This document shows positions 1 to 10,005 of a DNA stretch of 64,000 bases, in pieces. The stretch comes from Fictibacillus sp. BK138 (GTDB lineage Bacteria > Bacillota > Bacilli > Bacillales > Fictibacillaceae): positions 1,513,403-1,577,402 of the forward strand of contig NZ_SGXL01000001.1 of the NCBI RefSeq assembly GCF_004216955.1, given 5' to 3'. How positions within the stretch are numbered: the stretch's first letter is position 1; every line of letters begins with the position of its first letter. Position numbers and translations under genes: made by a program. The notes under the pieces are model-generated. The model worked only from the letters and a program-made list of their open reading frames with translations, was not told where the DNA came from and did no database searches.

Positions 1-1222
1 TGAAGGTGAAAGTATTCATATGCAAGTATTAAGAACGAGGAAACCAGTCAGGGGTGCCAGACTTAGAGTTGGTCCTAAAAGAAAAGATGTAATCGTTAAT
101 GTCGCGCCGATAATCGTTGATGGGTTATTAAAAGGCAGCGTTGGCGTGATCCATGACGTTTCTGAGATTAAAGGCTTGACTGAGGAATTGAATCGAGCAA
201 GGCAGATTATTCGTACACTTGAAGCTAAATATTCTTTTGAAGACATTATTGGTGAATCAGATGAGATGAAGTTTGCGGTTGATCAAGCTAAGCTTGCGGC
301 TTCAACACCTGCAACTGTTCTTCTGCGCGGTGAGTCTGGTACGGGAAAAGAACTTTTTGCCCATGCGATTCATAACGCGAGCGACCGGAAGTTCAATAAG
401 TTTATTAGGGTTAATTGTGCGGCGCTCTCTGAATCACTCTTGGAAAGTGAACTCTTCGGTTATGTAGAAGGTGCATTTTCAGGTGCATTAAGAGGGGGTA
501 AAAGAGGTCTTTTTGAAGAAGCTAACGGAGGAAGTATCTTTCTTGATGAAGTGGGAGAACTTTCACAGAATACACAGGCAAAACTGCTTCGGGTATTACA
601 AGAAAATGAGATTAGACGCGTGGGGGGCACAAAAGCGATTCCCATAAATGTCAGAGTTATTGCCGCCACGAATGTTAACCTTGAAAAGATGATAGCAGAT
701 GGTACGTTCAGACAGGATTTGTATTACCGTTTAAACAGGATGCCAATATATATTCCACCACTTAGAGCTAGGAACAGTGATATTTTAATGCTGGCGAATC
801 ATCTTTTGCAAAAACTAAACCAGGATTATGGACGTAATATTGATGTTATAAGCAGTGACGCGGCTGATTTCCTGCTTAAATATCATTGGCCGGGAAATGT
901 TAGAGAACTTGAAAATGTTTTAGGTCGGGCGATCATCCACATGAGTCATACGGATTCAATCATTAATCGAGAACATATTTCTCTCCTTCAGCAGAATGAT
1001 CATAACAAGTCGAATTCAGACTCAGGCAGTTCTTTTAACGAAATAACGGAAGAGATCACTTTAGCAGAACAGATGGATAAGTTTGAAAAGACTATTTTAA
1101 CAGATGCTATAAGCAGATATAAAGGCAATAAAACGAAAACAGCAAAAGCTCTAGGAATCTCATTGCGTAATTTCTATTATAAACTTGAAAAATATGGTTT
1201 AGATGATAAAGTGCGCAAATAA
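1..1222 (+). CDS. bkdR: Sigma-54-dependent activator BkdR, 3' part
   Basis: The reading frame is open from the left edge, so the N-terminus is missing. What remains is the end of a PAS-like sensory region, a full AAA+ sigma-54 activation domain and a C-terminal Fis-type helix-turn-helix. Counting from the first methionine at base 20, Walker A GESGTGKE is at residues 104-111, the sigma-54 contact loop reads GAFSGA (usual form GAFTGA) at 151-156, and Walker B GSIFLDE is at 171-177. The C-terminal [12 protein letters not shown] is typical of the DNA-binding helix pair. It sits directly before a sigma-54 promoter and the bkd operon, so activation of that operon is the natural role. Family call is certain; the gene name rests on context. 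Confidence 0.93.
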   Translation, partial: EGESIHMQVLRTRKPVRGARLRVGPKRKDVIVNVAPIIVDGLLKGSVGVIHDVSEIKGLTEELNRARQIIRTLEAKYSFEDIIGESDEMKFAVDQAKLAASTPATVLLRGESGTGKELFAHAIHNASDRKFNKFIRVNCAALSESLLESELFGYVEGAFSGALRGGKRGLFEEANGGSIFLDEVGELSQNTQAKLLRVLQENEIRRVGGTKAIPINVRVIAATNVNLEKMIADGTFRQDLYYRLNRMPIYIPPLRARNSDILMLANHLLQKLNQDYGRNIDVISSDAADFLLKYHWPGNVRELENVLGRAIIHMSHTDSIINREHISLLQQNDHNKSNSDSGSSFNEITEEITLAEQMDKFEKTILTDAISRYKGNKTKTAKALGISLRNFYYKLEKYGLDDKVRK

Positions 1223-1246
1223 TTTCATGCAAAAAATTACACAGTT

Positions 1247-1266
1247 ATTGCAAAGTATTGCAAAGT
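1247..1266 (+). repeat. Tandem 10-bp repeat upstream of the sigma-54 promoter
   Basis: ATTGCAAAGT is present twice head to tail, in the short gap between bkdR and ptb and about 38 bp before the -24 element. Possible activator or repressor site; function is inference only. Confidence 0.5.
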
Positions 1267-1301
1267 ATTAAGGTTTTTATTAGTTATTCAAAATAATTAA
1301 C

Positions 1302-1320
1302 TTGGCATGAAACTTGCATA
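1302..1320 (+). promoter_or_regulatory. Sigma-54 promoter of the bkd operon
   Basis: TTGGCATGAAACTTGCAT has GG (1304-1305) and GC (1316-1317) exactly 10 bases apart, the -24/-12 arrangement of sigma-54 promoters (consensus TGGCAC-N5-TTGCA). It lies directly downstream of the activator gene and 32 bp before the ptb start. Confidence 0.93.
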
Positions 1321-1351
1321 CCTATATTTGTGTTTAACAAGGGGGGATAAC

Positions 1352-2257
1352 ATGCTTTTGGAAGACTTGGTCAGCCAAGCCAAAAATCAGCAAGTGAAAC
1401 CAGTCATCGCAGTGGCAGAAGCAGGCGATCAAGAAGTTATGGAAAGTGTTTTACGGGCTTATAAAGAGGGCATTGCCCATTTTATATTATTTGGAAATGG
1501 GGAAGTAATTTCTGACTGGCTAGAAAAGAATGCAAGCGATTCTACACCTGGAATTGAAATTGTTTCAACAAATACAGCGGCAATAGATGCTGTAAAAGCG
1601 GTACATGGTGGTAAAGCGGATATTTTAATGAAAGGACTCGTTTCAACCTCTGTACTCTTAAAAGCTGTATTAAATAAAGAATTTGGTTTAAGGACAGGTA
1701 AAGTTCTGTCACATGTAGCTGCGTTTGAGGTCTCTGGGTACGACAGACTGATCTTTGTTACTGATGCAGCAATGAATATCAACCCTGACCTAAATCAGAA
1801 GAGTCAAATATTACAAAATGCAATAGATTTTGTGCAGCAAACAGGTGTGTCTCAGCCGAAAGCGGCTGTGTTAGCTGCAGTAGAAAATGTTAATCCTGCC
1901 ATGCAGGCTACTCTGGATGCTGCCAGCCTTACAGTAATGAATCTTAGAAACCAAATTACTGGCGGAGTTGTGGAGGGACCTTTAGCTCTCGATAATGCGA
2001 TCTCATTGGAAGCGGCAGCACATAAAGGGATTTCGGGAAATGTGGCTGGAAAAGCGGATATTTTACTTGTTCCGACCATTGAAACGGGCAACATTTTATA
2101 CAAATCACTCATTTACTTTGCGCGTGCAAAAGTTGGAGCAGTCATTTGCGGTGCGAAAGCTCCAATTGTTCTAACTTCAAGAGCTGATTCTTCTGAGAGT
2201 AAATACCTCTCAATTGCTTTGGCTGTGAAATCTGTCATCACTGATAAGAAACTTTAG
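1352..2257 (+). CDS. ptb: Phosphate butyryltransferase
   Basis: A 301-residue PTA/PTB-family acyltransferase, the usual length for Ptb. It exchanges CoA of butyryl- or branched-chain acyl-CoA for phosphate, feeding the kinase encoded three positions downstream for ATP formation. The motif GGVVEGPLALDNAIS near residue 210 is typical of the family. The start is the ATG after AAGGGGGGAT; an in-frame ATG at 1307 overlaps the sigma-54 promoter and would lie upstream of the transcript start, so it was rejected. First gene of the seven-gene operon; the next gene follows after 12 bp with its own strong ribosome site. Confidence 0.95.
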   Translation: MLLEDLVSQAKNQQVKPVIAVAEAGDQEVMESVLRAYKEGIAHFILFGNGEVISDWLEKNASDSTPGIEIVSTNTAAIDAVKAVHGGKADILMKGLVSTSVLLKAVLNKEFGLRTGKVLSHVAAFEVSGYDRLIFVTDAAMNINPDLNQKSQILQNAIDFVQQTGVSQPKAAVLAAVENVNPAMQATLDAASLTVMNLRNQITGGVVEGPLALDNAISLEAAAHKGISGNVAGKADILLVPTIETGNILYKSLIYFARAKVGAVICGAKAPIVLTSRADSSESKYLSIALAVKSVITDKKL

Positions 2258-2269
2258 GAGGAATATAAA

Positions 2270-3370
2270 ATGGAAATTTTCAAATATATGGAGACTTACG
2301 ATTACGAACAAATGGTGATCTGCCAAGATAAACAATCTGGTTTAAAAGCGATTATCTGTATACATGACACAACATTAGGTCCTGCTCTAGGCGGAACAAG
2401 AATGTGGACATATGATTCTGAAGACGCAGCAATTGAAGATGCACTGAGACTTGCACGAGGAATGACTTACAAAAATGCTGCAGCTGGTTTGAACCTTGGC
2501 GGAGGAAAAACAGTTATCATTGGTGATCCTAAGAAAGATAAAAACGAAGAGATGTTTCGTGCATTCGGACGTTACATCCAAGGTCTGAACGGCCGCTATA
2601 TTACGGCAGAAGATGTTGGTACAACAGTTGAAGACATGGACTTAATCTATCAGGAAACACCATTTGTTACAGGTGTTTCACCAGCGTTTGGTTCAAGTGG
2701 AAATCCTTCTCCAGTGACAGCTTATGGTGTTTACCGCGGTATGAAAGCGGCGGCAATGGAAGCATTTGGAACAGATTCTCTTGAAGGAAAAGTGATTGCC
2801 GTTCAAGGTGTAGGACATGTTGCTTATACACTTTGTAAACACCTCCATGAAGAAGGAGCTTCACTTATCGTAACGGATATCAACAAAGAAGCTGTACAGC
2901 GTGCTGTTGAAGATTTCGGTGCTAAAGCTGTAGACATCGACGATATTTACAGTGTTGACTGTGATATCTTTGCTCCATGTGCACTTGGTGCGATCATCAA
3001 TGATGATACGATTTCGAAGATTAAAGCGAAGGTTATTGCAGGTGCTGCAAACAACCAGTTAAAAGAAACTAGACATGGTGATGCTCTTCATGAAATGGGC
3101 ATTGTCTATGCTCCAGATTATGTTATCAATGCTGGCGGAGTAATAAATGTTGCAGACGAACTTAATGGCTACAACCGAGAGAGAGCACTTAAGAAAGTTG
3201 AAACCATTTATGACAATATCGCAAGTGTTATTGAAATCTCTAAGCGCGATAACATTCCTACTTACCTTGCAGCTGACCGTCTTGCTGAAGAGCGTATCGA
3301 GCGAATGAGAAAATCAAGAAGTCAATTTTTATTAAATGAACGACACATTCTGTCAAGCCGAACTCGCTAA
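2270..3370 (+). CDS. bcd: Leucine dehydrogenase
   Basis: A 366-residue Glu/Leu/Phe/Val dehydrogenase that oxidatively deaminates leucine, isoleucine and valine to the 2-oxo acids used by the BKD complex encoded downstream. The glycine-rich LGGGKTVI around residue 80 carries the catalytic lysine and [11 protein letters not shown] is a family signature. The NAD-binding turn reads VQGVGHVAY; the B. subtilis enzyme as remembered has asparagine in place of the histidine. The sequence is nearly collinear with B. subtilis Bcd. Ribosome site AGGAGGAA overlaps the end of ptb, indicating one transcript. Confidence 0.97.
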   Translation: MEIFKYMETYDYEQMVICQDKQSGLKAIICIHDTTLGPALGGTRMWTYDSEDAAIEDALRLARGMTYKNAAAGLNLGGGKTVIIGDPKKDKNEEMFRAFGRYIQGLNGRYITAEDVGTTVEDMDLIYQETPFVTGVSPAFGSSGNPSPVTAYGVYRGMKAAAMEAFGTDSLEGKVIAVQGVGHVAYTLCKHLHEEGASLIVTDINKEAVQRAVEDFGAKAVDIDDIYSVDCDIFAPCALGAIINDDTISKIKAKVIAGAANNQLKETRHGDALHEMGIVYAPDYVINAGGVINVADELNGYNRERALKKVETIYDNIASVIEISKRDNIPTYLAADRLAEERIERMRKSRSQFLLNERHILSSRTR

Positions 3371-3397
3371 GAGTTTGTATTAATGGAGGTTTGAAAC

Positions 3398-4510
3398 GTG
3401 CATCAAAAAGAATTTCGCATACTAGTGATCAATCCGGGCTCAACCTCTACCAAGATAGGTATTTATGATAATGAACGGCCTGTTTTTGAAAAATCAATAA
3501 GACATGATATAGAAACGATTAACCAATTTGACTCTGTTATTGATCAATACACATTTAGAAAAGAAACCATTCTAGAAGCATTGGATTATGAAGGAATTAA
3601 CATTTCAAAATTAAGCTGTGTGGTTGGCCGCGGAGGACTGTTAAGACCAATCGAAGGTGGAACTTACAGCGTAAACGAGCCAATGCTTCATGATTTGAAA
3701 ACAGGTTTTAATGGAGAACATGCTTCTAATCTAGGCGGTATCCTAGCTTATGAGATTGCAGAAGGATTAAATATCCCATCATTTATTGTGGATCCAGTTG
3801 TAGTTGATGAAATGGATGAGATTGCTCGTATATCAGGTGTACCTGATATCGAACGAAAAAGTATATTTCATGCATTAAATCAAAAAGCTGTAGCAAGAAG
3901 AGTATCAAAAATACTTGATAAATCCTATGAATCACTTCGTCTCATTGTTGTACATATGGGCGGAGGGATTACGGTAGGGGTCCATAAGAACGGCCGGGTA
4001 ATTGATGTGAACAATGGGCTGCATGGAGAAGGACCTTTTTCTCCTGAACGTGCAGGTACAGTTCCGATTGGTGATTTAGTCTCTCTTTGCTTCTCTGGAG
4101 AATATTACGCGGATGAAGTTATGAAAAAACTTGTGGGACAAGGCGGACTTGTTGCTTATCTCGGAACAAATGATGCAAGAACAGTGGAAGAGAAAATCGA
4201 GAACGGCGATCAAAGAGCAGCACTTGTATATGATGCAATGGCTTATCAAGTCGCTAAAGAAATTGGGTCAGCGAGTACGGTCCTACACGGTCAAGTTGAT
4301 GCGATCGTTTTAACAGGCGGGCTAGCGTTTGGTAAAGAATTTGTCAAAAAGATAACAGATCGTGTTGAGTGGATTTCAGATTGTATCATTCAGCCTGGTG
4401 AGAATGAACTTCAAGCGTTAGCAGAAGGCGGACTTCGCGTTTTGAGGAATGAAGAGAAGGCGAAGGAATATCCAGGAGGGAAGACTCCTGCAGAATTGCC
4501 GCAGGATTAA
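3398..4510 (+). CDS. buk: Butyrate kinase
   Basis: A 370-residue acetokinase-family kinase (ASKHA fold) converting butyryl- or branched-chain acyl-phosphate to the free acid with ATP production. The N-terminal [14 protein letters not shown] is the phosphate-1 loop and [16 protein letters not shown] the phosphate-2 region. The start is a GTG seven bases after TGGAGGT. It partners with Ptb to make ATP from branched-chain acyl-CoA. The last residues, ending [10 protein letters not shown], form a short polar tail that may be a strain-specific extension. Confidence 0.95.
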   Translation: MHQKEFRILVINPGSTSTKIGIYDNERPVFEKSIRHDIETINQFDSVIDQYTFRKETILEALDYEGINISKLSCVVGRGGLLRPIEGGTYSVNEPMLHDLKTGFNGEHASNLGGILAYEIAEGLNIPSFIVDPVVVDEMDEIARISGVPDIERKSIFHALNQKAVARRVSKILDKSYESLRLIVVHMGGGITVGVHKNGRVIDVNNGLHGEGPFSPERAGTVPIGDLVSLCFSGEYYADEVMKKLVGQGGLVAYLGTNDARTVEEKIENGDQRAALVYDAMAYQVAKEIGSASTVLHGQVDAIVLTGGLAFGKEFVKKITDRVEWISDCIIQPGENELQALAEGGLRVLRNEEKAKEYPGGKTPAELPQD

Positions 4511-4531
4511 CAGCAAAAGGAGATATGAGCG

Positions 4532-5953
4532 ATGTCAAAAGATTTTGATTTGGTCATATTGGGCGGAGGAACAGGCGGCTATGTAGCCGCCATCCGTGCT
4601 GCTCAATTAGGTAAGACGGTTGCAGTTGTTGAAAAAGGTAAGCTCGGCGGAACATGTCTGCATAGAGGCTGTATTCCGAGTAAGGCATTGTTGAGAAGTG
4701 CTGAAGTCTACAAAACAGCAAAAAAAGCTGCAGATTTTGGTGTAGATATAGAAGGATTGGGTCTTAATTTTTCAAAAATGCAAGAACGAAAACAATCAAT
4801 CGTGAATCAGCTCCATATGGGCGTTCAAAGCCTCATGAAGAAAGGTAAAATAGAAGTTTACGAGGGAACAGGACGCATTCTCGGTCCTTCTATCTTTTCT
4901 CCAATGCCAGGAACTGTATCAGTAGAGTTTAATGATGGCACAGAGAACGAGATTTTAATCCCGCAAAATGTAATCGTTGCCACAGGATCTAGACCCCGTT
5001 CGCTACCTGGGCTAGAGATTGACGGTAATTTTGTTATGTCAAGTGATGAGGCTCTAGAGATGGAAACACTTCCTGCTTCTATCATTATTGTTGGAGGAGG
5101 AGTCATTGGAATCGAATGGGCTTCTATGCTTAATGATCTTGGGGTGGAAGTAACCGTATTAGAATATGCAGACAGAATCGTACCTACCGAGGACGAAGAA
5201 ATCTCTAAAGAAGCAGCTCGTGTTTTAAAGAAAAAAGGCATTAAACTTGTTACATCTGCAAAAGTGCTTCCTGATACATTGGAAACTGGAAATGGCGTTA
5301 TGATCTCTGCAGAACATAAAGGCGAAACGAAACAGTTTTCAGCTGAAAAAATGCTTGTTTCGGTTGGCCGTCAAGCGAATACAGAAGGTATTGGCTTAGA
5401 GAACACCACCATTAAAGTTGAAAACGGATACATTCAGACAAATGAGTATTTCCAAACAGCCGAAAGCCATATTTATGCCATTGGCGATGTCATTGGAGGT
5501 CTTCAGCTCGCACATGTAGCTTCTCACGAAGGAATCACAGCTGTTGAGCACCTTTGCAATTTAAAACCGGAACCGATTAATTACGAAAATATCTCAAAAT
5601 GTATTTACTCAAGCCCGGAAATGGCCAGCGTAGGTCTTACAGAAAAACAGGCGAAAGATCAGGGCTTCAATGTTAAAATTGGAAAGTTTCCATTCAAAGC
5701 AATTGGAAAAGCGCTTGTATACGGGGAAAGTGACGGTTTTGTAAAAATTGTAGCAGACAAAGATACAGATGATCTTCTAGGGGTCCATATGATCGGTCCT
5801 CATGTAACAGATATGATCTCTGAAGCAGGGCTGGCAAAAGTACTTGATGCAACGCCTTGGGAGATTGCACATACGATCCATCCGCATCCTTCGCTTTCAG
5901 AAGTTTTTGGTGAAGCAGGATTAGCTGTTGAAGGAAAAGCAATTCATTTTTAA
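4532..5953 (+). CDS. lpdV: Dihydrolipoyl dehydrogenase (E3) of the BKD complex
   Basis: A 473-residue flavoprotein disulfide reductase that reoxidises dihydrolipoamide on E2 with NAD+. The FAD-binding LGGGTGGYVAA is at residues 9-20, the redox disulfide GGTCLHRGCIPSK has cysteines 42 and 47, the second Rossmann motif is VGGGVIGIEWAS, and the C-terminal HPHPSLSE (450-457) holds the catalytic His/Glu dyad. Its position between buk and the E1/E2 genes points to the branched-chain rather than the pyruvate complex. The stop codon overlaps the ribosome site of bkdAA. Confidence 0.96.
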   Translation: MSKDFDLVILGGGTGGYVAAIRAAQLGKTVAVVEKGKLGGTCLHRGCIPSKALLRSAEVYKTAKKAADFGVDIEGLGLNFSKMQERKQSIVNQLHMGVQSLMKKGKIEVYEGTGRILGPSIFSPMPGTVSVEFNDGTENEILIPQNVIVATGSRPRSLPGLEIDGNFVMSSDEALEMETLPASIIIVGGGVIGIEWASMLNDLGVEVTVLEYADRIVPTEDEEISKEAARVLKKKGIKLVTSAKVLPDTLETGNGVMISAEHKGETKQFSAEKMLVSVGRQANTEGIGLENTTIKVENGYIQTNEYFQTAESHIYAIGDVIGGLQLAHVASHEGITAVEHLCNLKPEPINYENISKCIYSSPEMASVGLTEKQAKDQGFNVKIGKFPFKAIGKALVYGESDGFVKIVADKDTDDLLGVHMIGPHVTDMISEAGLAKVLDATPWEIAHTIHPHPSLSEVFGEAGLAVEGKAIHF

Positions 5954-5967
5954 GGAGGTAAAAGACA

Positions 5968-6960
5968 ATGGCAGAAACACGTCATGAACAATTAGGTTTA
6001 ACAAATGAAGATGTTATCCATATGTTTAAAACAATGCTTTTAGCAAGAAAGATTGACGAGCGTATGTGGCTATTAAACCGTGCTGGTAAAATCCCTTTTG
6101 TCATCTCATGTCAAGGCCAGGAAGCTGCACAAGTGGGTGCTGCAATGGCACTTGATAATGAAAAAGACTATGTACTCCCTTACTATCGTGACATGGGTGT
6201 TGTATTGCAGTTTGGAATGACTGCAAAAGATCTAATGCTTTCAGGGTTTGCAAAAGCTGAAGATCCAAACAGCGGCGGACGTCAGATGCCAGGTCATTTT
6301 GGATCGAAAAAACTTCGTATTGCTACAGGTTCTTCTCCTGTTACGACACAAGTTCCTCATGCCGTAGGAATCGCACTGGGTGGAAGAATGGAAGGAAAAG
6401 ATATTGTAACGTTTACTACGTTTGGAGAAGGCTCTTCTAACCAAGGAGATTTCCATGAAGGAGCAAACTTTGCCTCAGTTCATAAATTGCCTGTAATCTT
6501 TATGTGTGAAAATAATAAATATGCAATTTCAGTACCAATTTCAAAACAATTGGCATGTGTGAACGTTTCTGACCGTGCCATTGGCTATGGGATGCCTGGT
6601 GTAACTGTTGATGGAAACGATCCATTGGCAGTTTACGAAGCGGTAAAAGAAGCGGCTGATCGCGGAAGAAGAGGAGAAGGTCCTACACTTATTGAAACGG
6701 TTGCTTATCGCTTAACACCTCACTCATCTGATGACGATGATCGTGCATACAGAACGCGAGAAGAAGTAGAGGAAGCAAAAGCAAAAGATCCAATTCATAC
6801 GTTTGCAGCTTACTTGAGAGAGAATGGTATTTTAACGGAAGAGTTGGAAAAACAGATCGCTGAAGATATTCAAAAAGAAGTGGATGAAGCGACAGAATAC
6901 GCAGAGAACGCAAAATACGCTGATGCTGAAAGTGCGCTTCTGCATGTTTACGCAGAGTAA
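5968..6960 (+). CDS. bkdAA: Branched-chain 2-oxoacid dehydrogenase E1 alpha
   Basis: A 330-residue thiamine diphosphate-dependent E1 alpha subunit that decarboxylates the 2-oxo acids of leucine, isoleucine and valine. The TPP/Mg motif starts with GEG at 153-155 and ends with NN at 182-183. The phosphorylation-loop region TPHSSDDDDRAYR is that of BKD-type E1 alpha. Ribosome site AAGGAGGT overlaps the lpdV stop codon. The beta subunit follows after 14 bp. Confidence 0.96.
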   Translation: MAETRHEQLGLTNEDVIHMFKTMLLARKIDERMWLLNRAGKIPFVISCQGQEAAQVGAAMALDNEKDYVLPYYRDMGVVLQFGMTAKDLMLSGFAKAEDPNSGGRQMPGHFGSKKLRIATGSSPVTTQVPHAVGIALGGRMEGKDIVTFTTFGEGSSNQGDFHEGANFASVHKLPVIFMCENNKYAISVPISKQLACVNVSDRAIGYGMPGVTVDGNDPLAVYEAVKEAADRGRRGEGPTLIETVAYRLTPHSSDDDDRAYRTREEVEEAKAKDPIHTFAAYLRENGILTEELEKQIAEDIQKEVDEATEYAENAKYADAESALLHVYAE

Positions 6961-6974
6961 AGGGGGAAAACGAG

Positions 6975-7958
6975 ATGCCGGTAATTTCATATATTGATGC
7001 TGTAACGCAAGCGATCCGCGAAGAGATGCAGCGTGATAAAAAAGTTTTCGTTGTAGGAGAAGATGTTGGGGTACGCGGAGGAGTTTTCCGTGCAACTACT
7101 GGTTTGATCGAGGAATTTGGTGAAGAGAGAGTAATCGATGCACCGCTTGCAGAATCTGCAATCGCTGGAGTAGGAATTGGTGCAGCTATGTATGGCATGC
7201 GTCCGATCGCAGAAATGCAATTTGCTGATTTCATCATGCCAGCTGTAAACCAAATTGTTTCGGAAGCTGCTAAAATCCGCTATCGTTCAAATAATGACTG
7301 GTCTTGTCCGATTACGATTCGCGCTCCTTATGGCGGCGGTGTACATGGTGCACTGTATCATTCACAGTCAGTTGAAGCGTTGTTTGCTAATGTTCCTGGT
7401 TTGAAGATTGTTATGCCTTCAACACCTTATGACGTAAAAGGTCTGCTAAAGGCAGCAATTCGTGATGAGGACCCTGTATTATTCTTTGAACATAAGCGTG
7501 CATACCGTTTGATTAAAGGTGAAGTCCCAGAAGAAGAATACACATTGGAAATTGGTAAAGCAGATGTTAAACGCGAAGGTGATGACATTACAGTAATTAC
7601 ATATGGACTTTGTGTTCATTTTGCTTTACAGGCTGCTGAGAAGTTAGAAAAAGACGGAATCTCTGCTCATATTCTAGATCTTCGTACTGTATATCCATTG
7701 GATAAAGACGCAATCATTGAGGCAGCTTCTAAGACGGGTAAAGTACTTCTTGTTACAGAGGATAATAAAGAAGGAAGCATCATGAGTGAAGTTGCAGCGA
7801 TTATCGCTGAAAACTGCTTGTTCGAATTGGATGCCCCAATTCAGCGTCTTGCTGGTCCTGACGTTCCAGCAATGCCATATGCACCGACTATGGAAAAACA
7901 CTTTATGGTGAATCCTGATAAGGTAGAAAAAGCCATGAGAGATCTTGCGGCATTTTAA
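6975..7958 (+). CDS. bkdAB: Branched-chain 2-oxoacid dehydrogenase E1 beta
   Basis: A 327-residue transketolase-type beta subunit forming the E1 heterotetramer with the preceding gene product. Family features are VGEDVGVRGGVFRAT near residue 27, the substrate-site region GALYHSQSVEALFA, and the C-terminal transketolase domain with VEDNK-like VTEDNKEGS. The start ATG follows AAGGGGGAAAACGAG. It completes the E1 component. Confidence 0.96.
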   Translation: MPVISYIDAVTQAIREEMQRDKKVFVVGEDVGVRGGVFRATTGLIEEFGEERVIDAPLAESAIAGVGIGAAMYGMRPIAEMQFADFIMPAVNQIVSEAAKIRYRSNNDWSCPITIRAPYGGGVHGALYHSQSVEALFANVPGLKIVMPSTPYDVKGLLKAAIRDEDPVLFFEHKRAYRLIKGEVPEEEYTLEIGKADVKREGDDITVITYGLCVHFALQAAEKLEKDGISAHILDLRTVYPLDKDAIIEAASKTGKVLLVTEDNKEGSIMSEVAAIIAENCLFELDAPIQRLAGPDVPAMPYAPTMEKHFMVNPDKVEKAMRDLAAF

Positions 7959-7977
7959 CAAAAGGGAGGGAACTTAA

Positions 7978-9294
7978 ATGGCTACAGAACAAATTACTAT
8001 GCCTCAACTCGGGGAAAGTGTAACAGAAGGAACGATCAGCAAATGGCTTGTACAGCCTGGTGACACAGTGAAAAAATATGATCCTCTAGCTGAAGTGATG
8101 ACGGATAAAGTTAACGCTGAAGTCCCTTCATCGTTTAGCGGCACAATTAAGGAACTTGTTGCTGGAGAAGGAGATACATTATCTGTAGGAGAACTCATTT
8201 GCTATATCGATACAGAAGAAGGAAGCAGTTCTGCTGAACCTGCTCCTGCTAAAAAAGAAGAAAAAACGGCTGATAAAGCACCCGCTCCAGCGAATAATGC
8301 AGCGGCTGCACCTAAAAGAGATACAGCTGCAAGAGGCCGTTACTCACCAGCTGTTGTCCGCATGGCGTCTGAGCACGGAATTGACTTGAGCCAAGTTGAA
8401 GGAACAGGCCAAAGCGGAAGAATCACAAGAAAAGATCTGCAGCAGATTATTGATTCTGGTCAGATTCCAACTGCAGACAACAAACCAGCAGCTGTATCTG
8501 CTCCAGCAGTTTCTAATACGAAACAAGAAGCTGTTTCACAATCAAAGGAAACTGCATCAGGTTTAAAACCGATCTCTGTTGAATCTATGCCTGGAGATGT
8601 GGAAATTCCTGTTACAGGTATCCGAAAAGCGATCGCTCAAAACATGGTTCGTTCAAAACACGAAGCACCTCATGCTTGGACGATGGTAGAAGTAGATGTT
8701 ACAAATCTTGTGGAATATCGTAATTCTGTAAAAGGTGATTTTAAATCAAAAGAAGGCTATAACATTACTTTCTTGCCATTCTTTATAAAAGCAGTAGTTG
8801 AATCGTTAAAAGAATTCCCACAATTAAATTCTATGTGGGCTGGAGATAAGATCATCCAGAAGAAAGATATTAATATATCAATCGCGGTAGCTACTGATGA
8901 TGCTCTATATGTGCCAGTAATCAAGAATGCAGATGAAAAGTCAATCAAGGGAATCGCTCGGGATGTTAAAGAGCTTGCTGATAAAGTAAGAACGAATAAA
9001 CTTTCAGGTGATGATATGAAGGGCGGCACATTTACTGTAAACAATACAGGCTCTTTTGGATCAGTTATGTCAACGCCAATCATTAACTATCCACAGGCGG
9101 CGATTCTCTCAGTTGAATCCATCGTGAAGCGTCCAGTAGTAATGAATAATGGCATGATTGCTGTTCGTGATATGGTAAACCTTTGCTTATCACTTGATCA
9201 CCGTGTGCTTGACGGACTTGTTTGCGGACGTTTCTTAGCACGTGTAAAAGAACGTCTTGAAAACATGACGAAAGAAAACACATCAATTTATTAA
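7978..9294 (+). CDS. bkdB: Branched-chain 2-oxoacid dehydrogenase E2 (lipoyl acyltransferase)
   Basis: A 438-residue E2. A single lipoyl domain with lipoylation motif MTDKVNAEVPS (Lys44) occupies residues 1-80. An Ala/Pro/Lys-rich linker follows, then the peripheral-subunit-binding domain RYSPAVVRMASEHGIDL at about 121-157, a second flexible linker, and the catalytic domain with DHRVLDG (His408, Asp412). It moves the acyl group from E1 to CoA, giving isobutyryl-, isovaleryl- and 2-methylbutyryl-CoA, also primers for branched fatty acids. Last gene of the operon; a terminator follows. Confidence 0.96.
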   Translation: MATEQITMPQLGESVTEGTISKWLVQPGDTVKKYDPLAEVMTDKVNAEVPSSFSGTIKELVAGEGDTLSVGELICYIDTEEGSSSAEPAPAKKEEKTADKAPAPANNAAAAPKRDTAARGRYSPAVVRMASEHGIDLSQVEGTGQSGRITRKDLQQIIDSGQIPTADNKPAAVSAPAVSNTKQEAVSQSKETASGLKPISVESMPGDVEIPVTGIRKAIAQNMVRSKHEAPHAWTMVEVDVTNLVEYRNSVKGDFKSKEGYNITFLPFFIKAVVESLKEFPQLNSMWAGDKIIQKKDINISIAVATDDALYVPVIKNADEKSIKGIARDVKELADKVRTNKLSGDDMKGGTFTVNNTGSFGSVMSTPIINYPQAAILSVESIVKRPVVMNNGMIAVRDMVNLCLSLDHRVLDGLVCGRFLARVKERLENMTKENTSIY

Positions 9295-9382
9295 AAAATA
9301 TTTAGAAAGTGGTTTATGCAGGTTTGAAACGGGGTAGAGTTTAACATCAACACCTCCAAACCCCATAACCCCCTAAGAAAAG

Positions 9383-9413
9383 TGCCGTAAAAGTTACGGC
9401 ATTTTTCTTTTTT
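9383..9413 (+). terminator. Terminator of the bkd operon
   Basis: TGCCGTAA and TTACGGCA form a perfect 8-bp stem with loop AAG, followed by TTTTTCTTTTTT. Confidence 0.9.
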
Positions 9414-9458
9414 ATATTCCTTTTATTGAGTACAATAAGAAGGAAAGGAGCTGACGAA

Positions 9459-9896
9459 ATGAACTTTCAATTTAATTTATTTAACGATGTAGTAGAAACG
9501 GCTCGTAAAGAAATGGCCGAAGCTGGCTATACACAGCTTTTTAAGCCAGAGGATGTAGAAGAAGCATTTAACCAAAAAGGTACAACACTTGTGATGATTA
9601 ATTCCGTTTGCGGATGTGCGGGAGGAATTGCGCGTCCAGCAGCTTCATATTCAGTAAAACAAGATGTTCGTCCAGACCATCTCGTTACCGTTTTTGCGGG
9701 TCAGGATAAAGAAGCGACAGAGAAAGCACGCTCATACTTTACAGGGTATCCTCCTTCATCGCCTTCATTTGCTCTATTAAAAGATGGAGAGATTCAAATG
9801 ATGGTTGAGCGTCATGAGATCGAAGGTCACGAACCAATGGAAGTCGTAAATAAATTAAGAAGCGCTTTTGAAGAATATTGCAAAAAAGAAGCGTAA
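9459..9896 (+). CDS. brxB: Bacilliredoxin (BrxA/BrxB family, YqiW-like)
   Basis: A 145-residue DUF1094 thiol-disulfide protein that removes bacillithiol from S-bacillithiolated proteins. The active site reads SVCGCAGG with cysteines 51 and 53 (CGC form). Length and sequence match B. subtilis YqiW (BrxB). The ATG start follows AAAGGAG; a TTG further upstream would add a non-conserved leader. It is transcribed alone between two terminators. Confidence 0.92.
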   Translation: MNFQFNLFNDVVETARKEMAEAGYTQLFKPEDVEEAFNQKGTTLVMINSVCGCAGGIARPAASYSVKQDVRPDHLVTVFAGQDKEATEKARSYFTGYPPSSPSFALLKDGEIQMMVERHEIEGHEPMEVVNKLRSAFEEYCKKEA

Positions 9897-9906
9897 AAAA
9901 GGTGAT

Positions 9907-9945
9907 AAGCTGTCTCTTATTCAAAGGAGGCAGCTTGTTTTTTTG
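9907..9945 (+). terminator. Terminator after bacilliredoxin
   Basis: AAGCTGTCTC pairs with GAGGCAGCTT (one G-U pair), followed by GTTTTTTTG. Confidence 0.88.
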
Positions 9946-9965
9946 TATTTTTAGCTCATAAATCG

Positions 9966-10005
9966 GAGCGTTCGCAGAGATTTATGAGCGTTCGCAGAGA
10001 TTTAA
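9966..10005. repeat. 20-bp tandem duplication at the 3' end of the NUDIX gene
   Basis: Two adjacent copies of GAGCGTTCGCAGAGATTTA plus one variable base. The copy nearer the gene encodes its last residues and the junction supplies the stop codon, so the duplication arose inside the coding end. Confidence 0.9.

Noticed and set aside
1307..1351. Longer ptb start at 1307
   Set aside because: This ATG lies inside the sigma-54 promoter, upstream of the expected transcript start.
6689..7237. 182-codon minus-strand frame opposite bkdAA/bkdAB
   Set aside because: Antisense shadow; spans two well-supported genes and their ribosome site.
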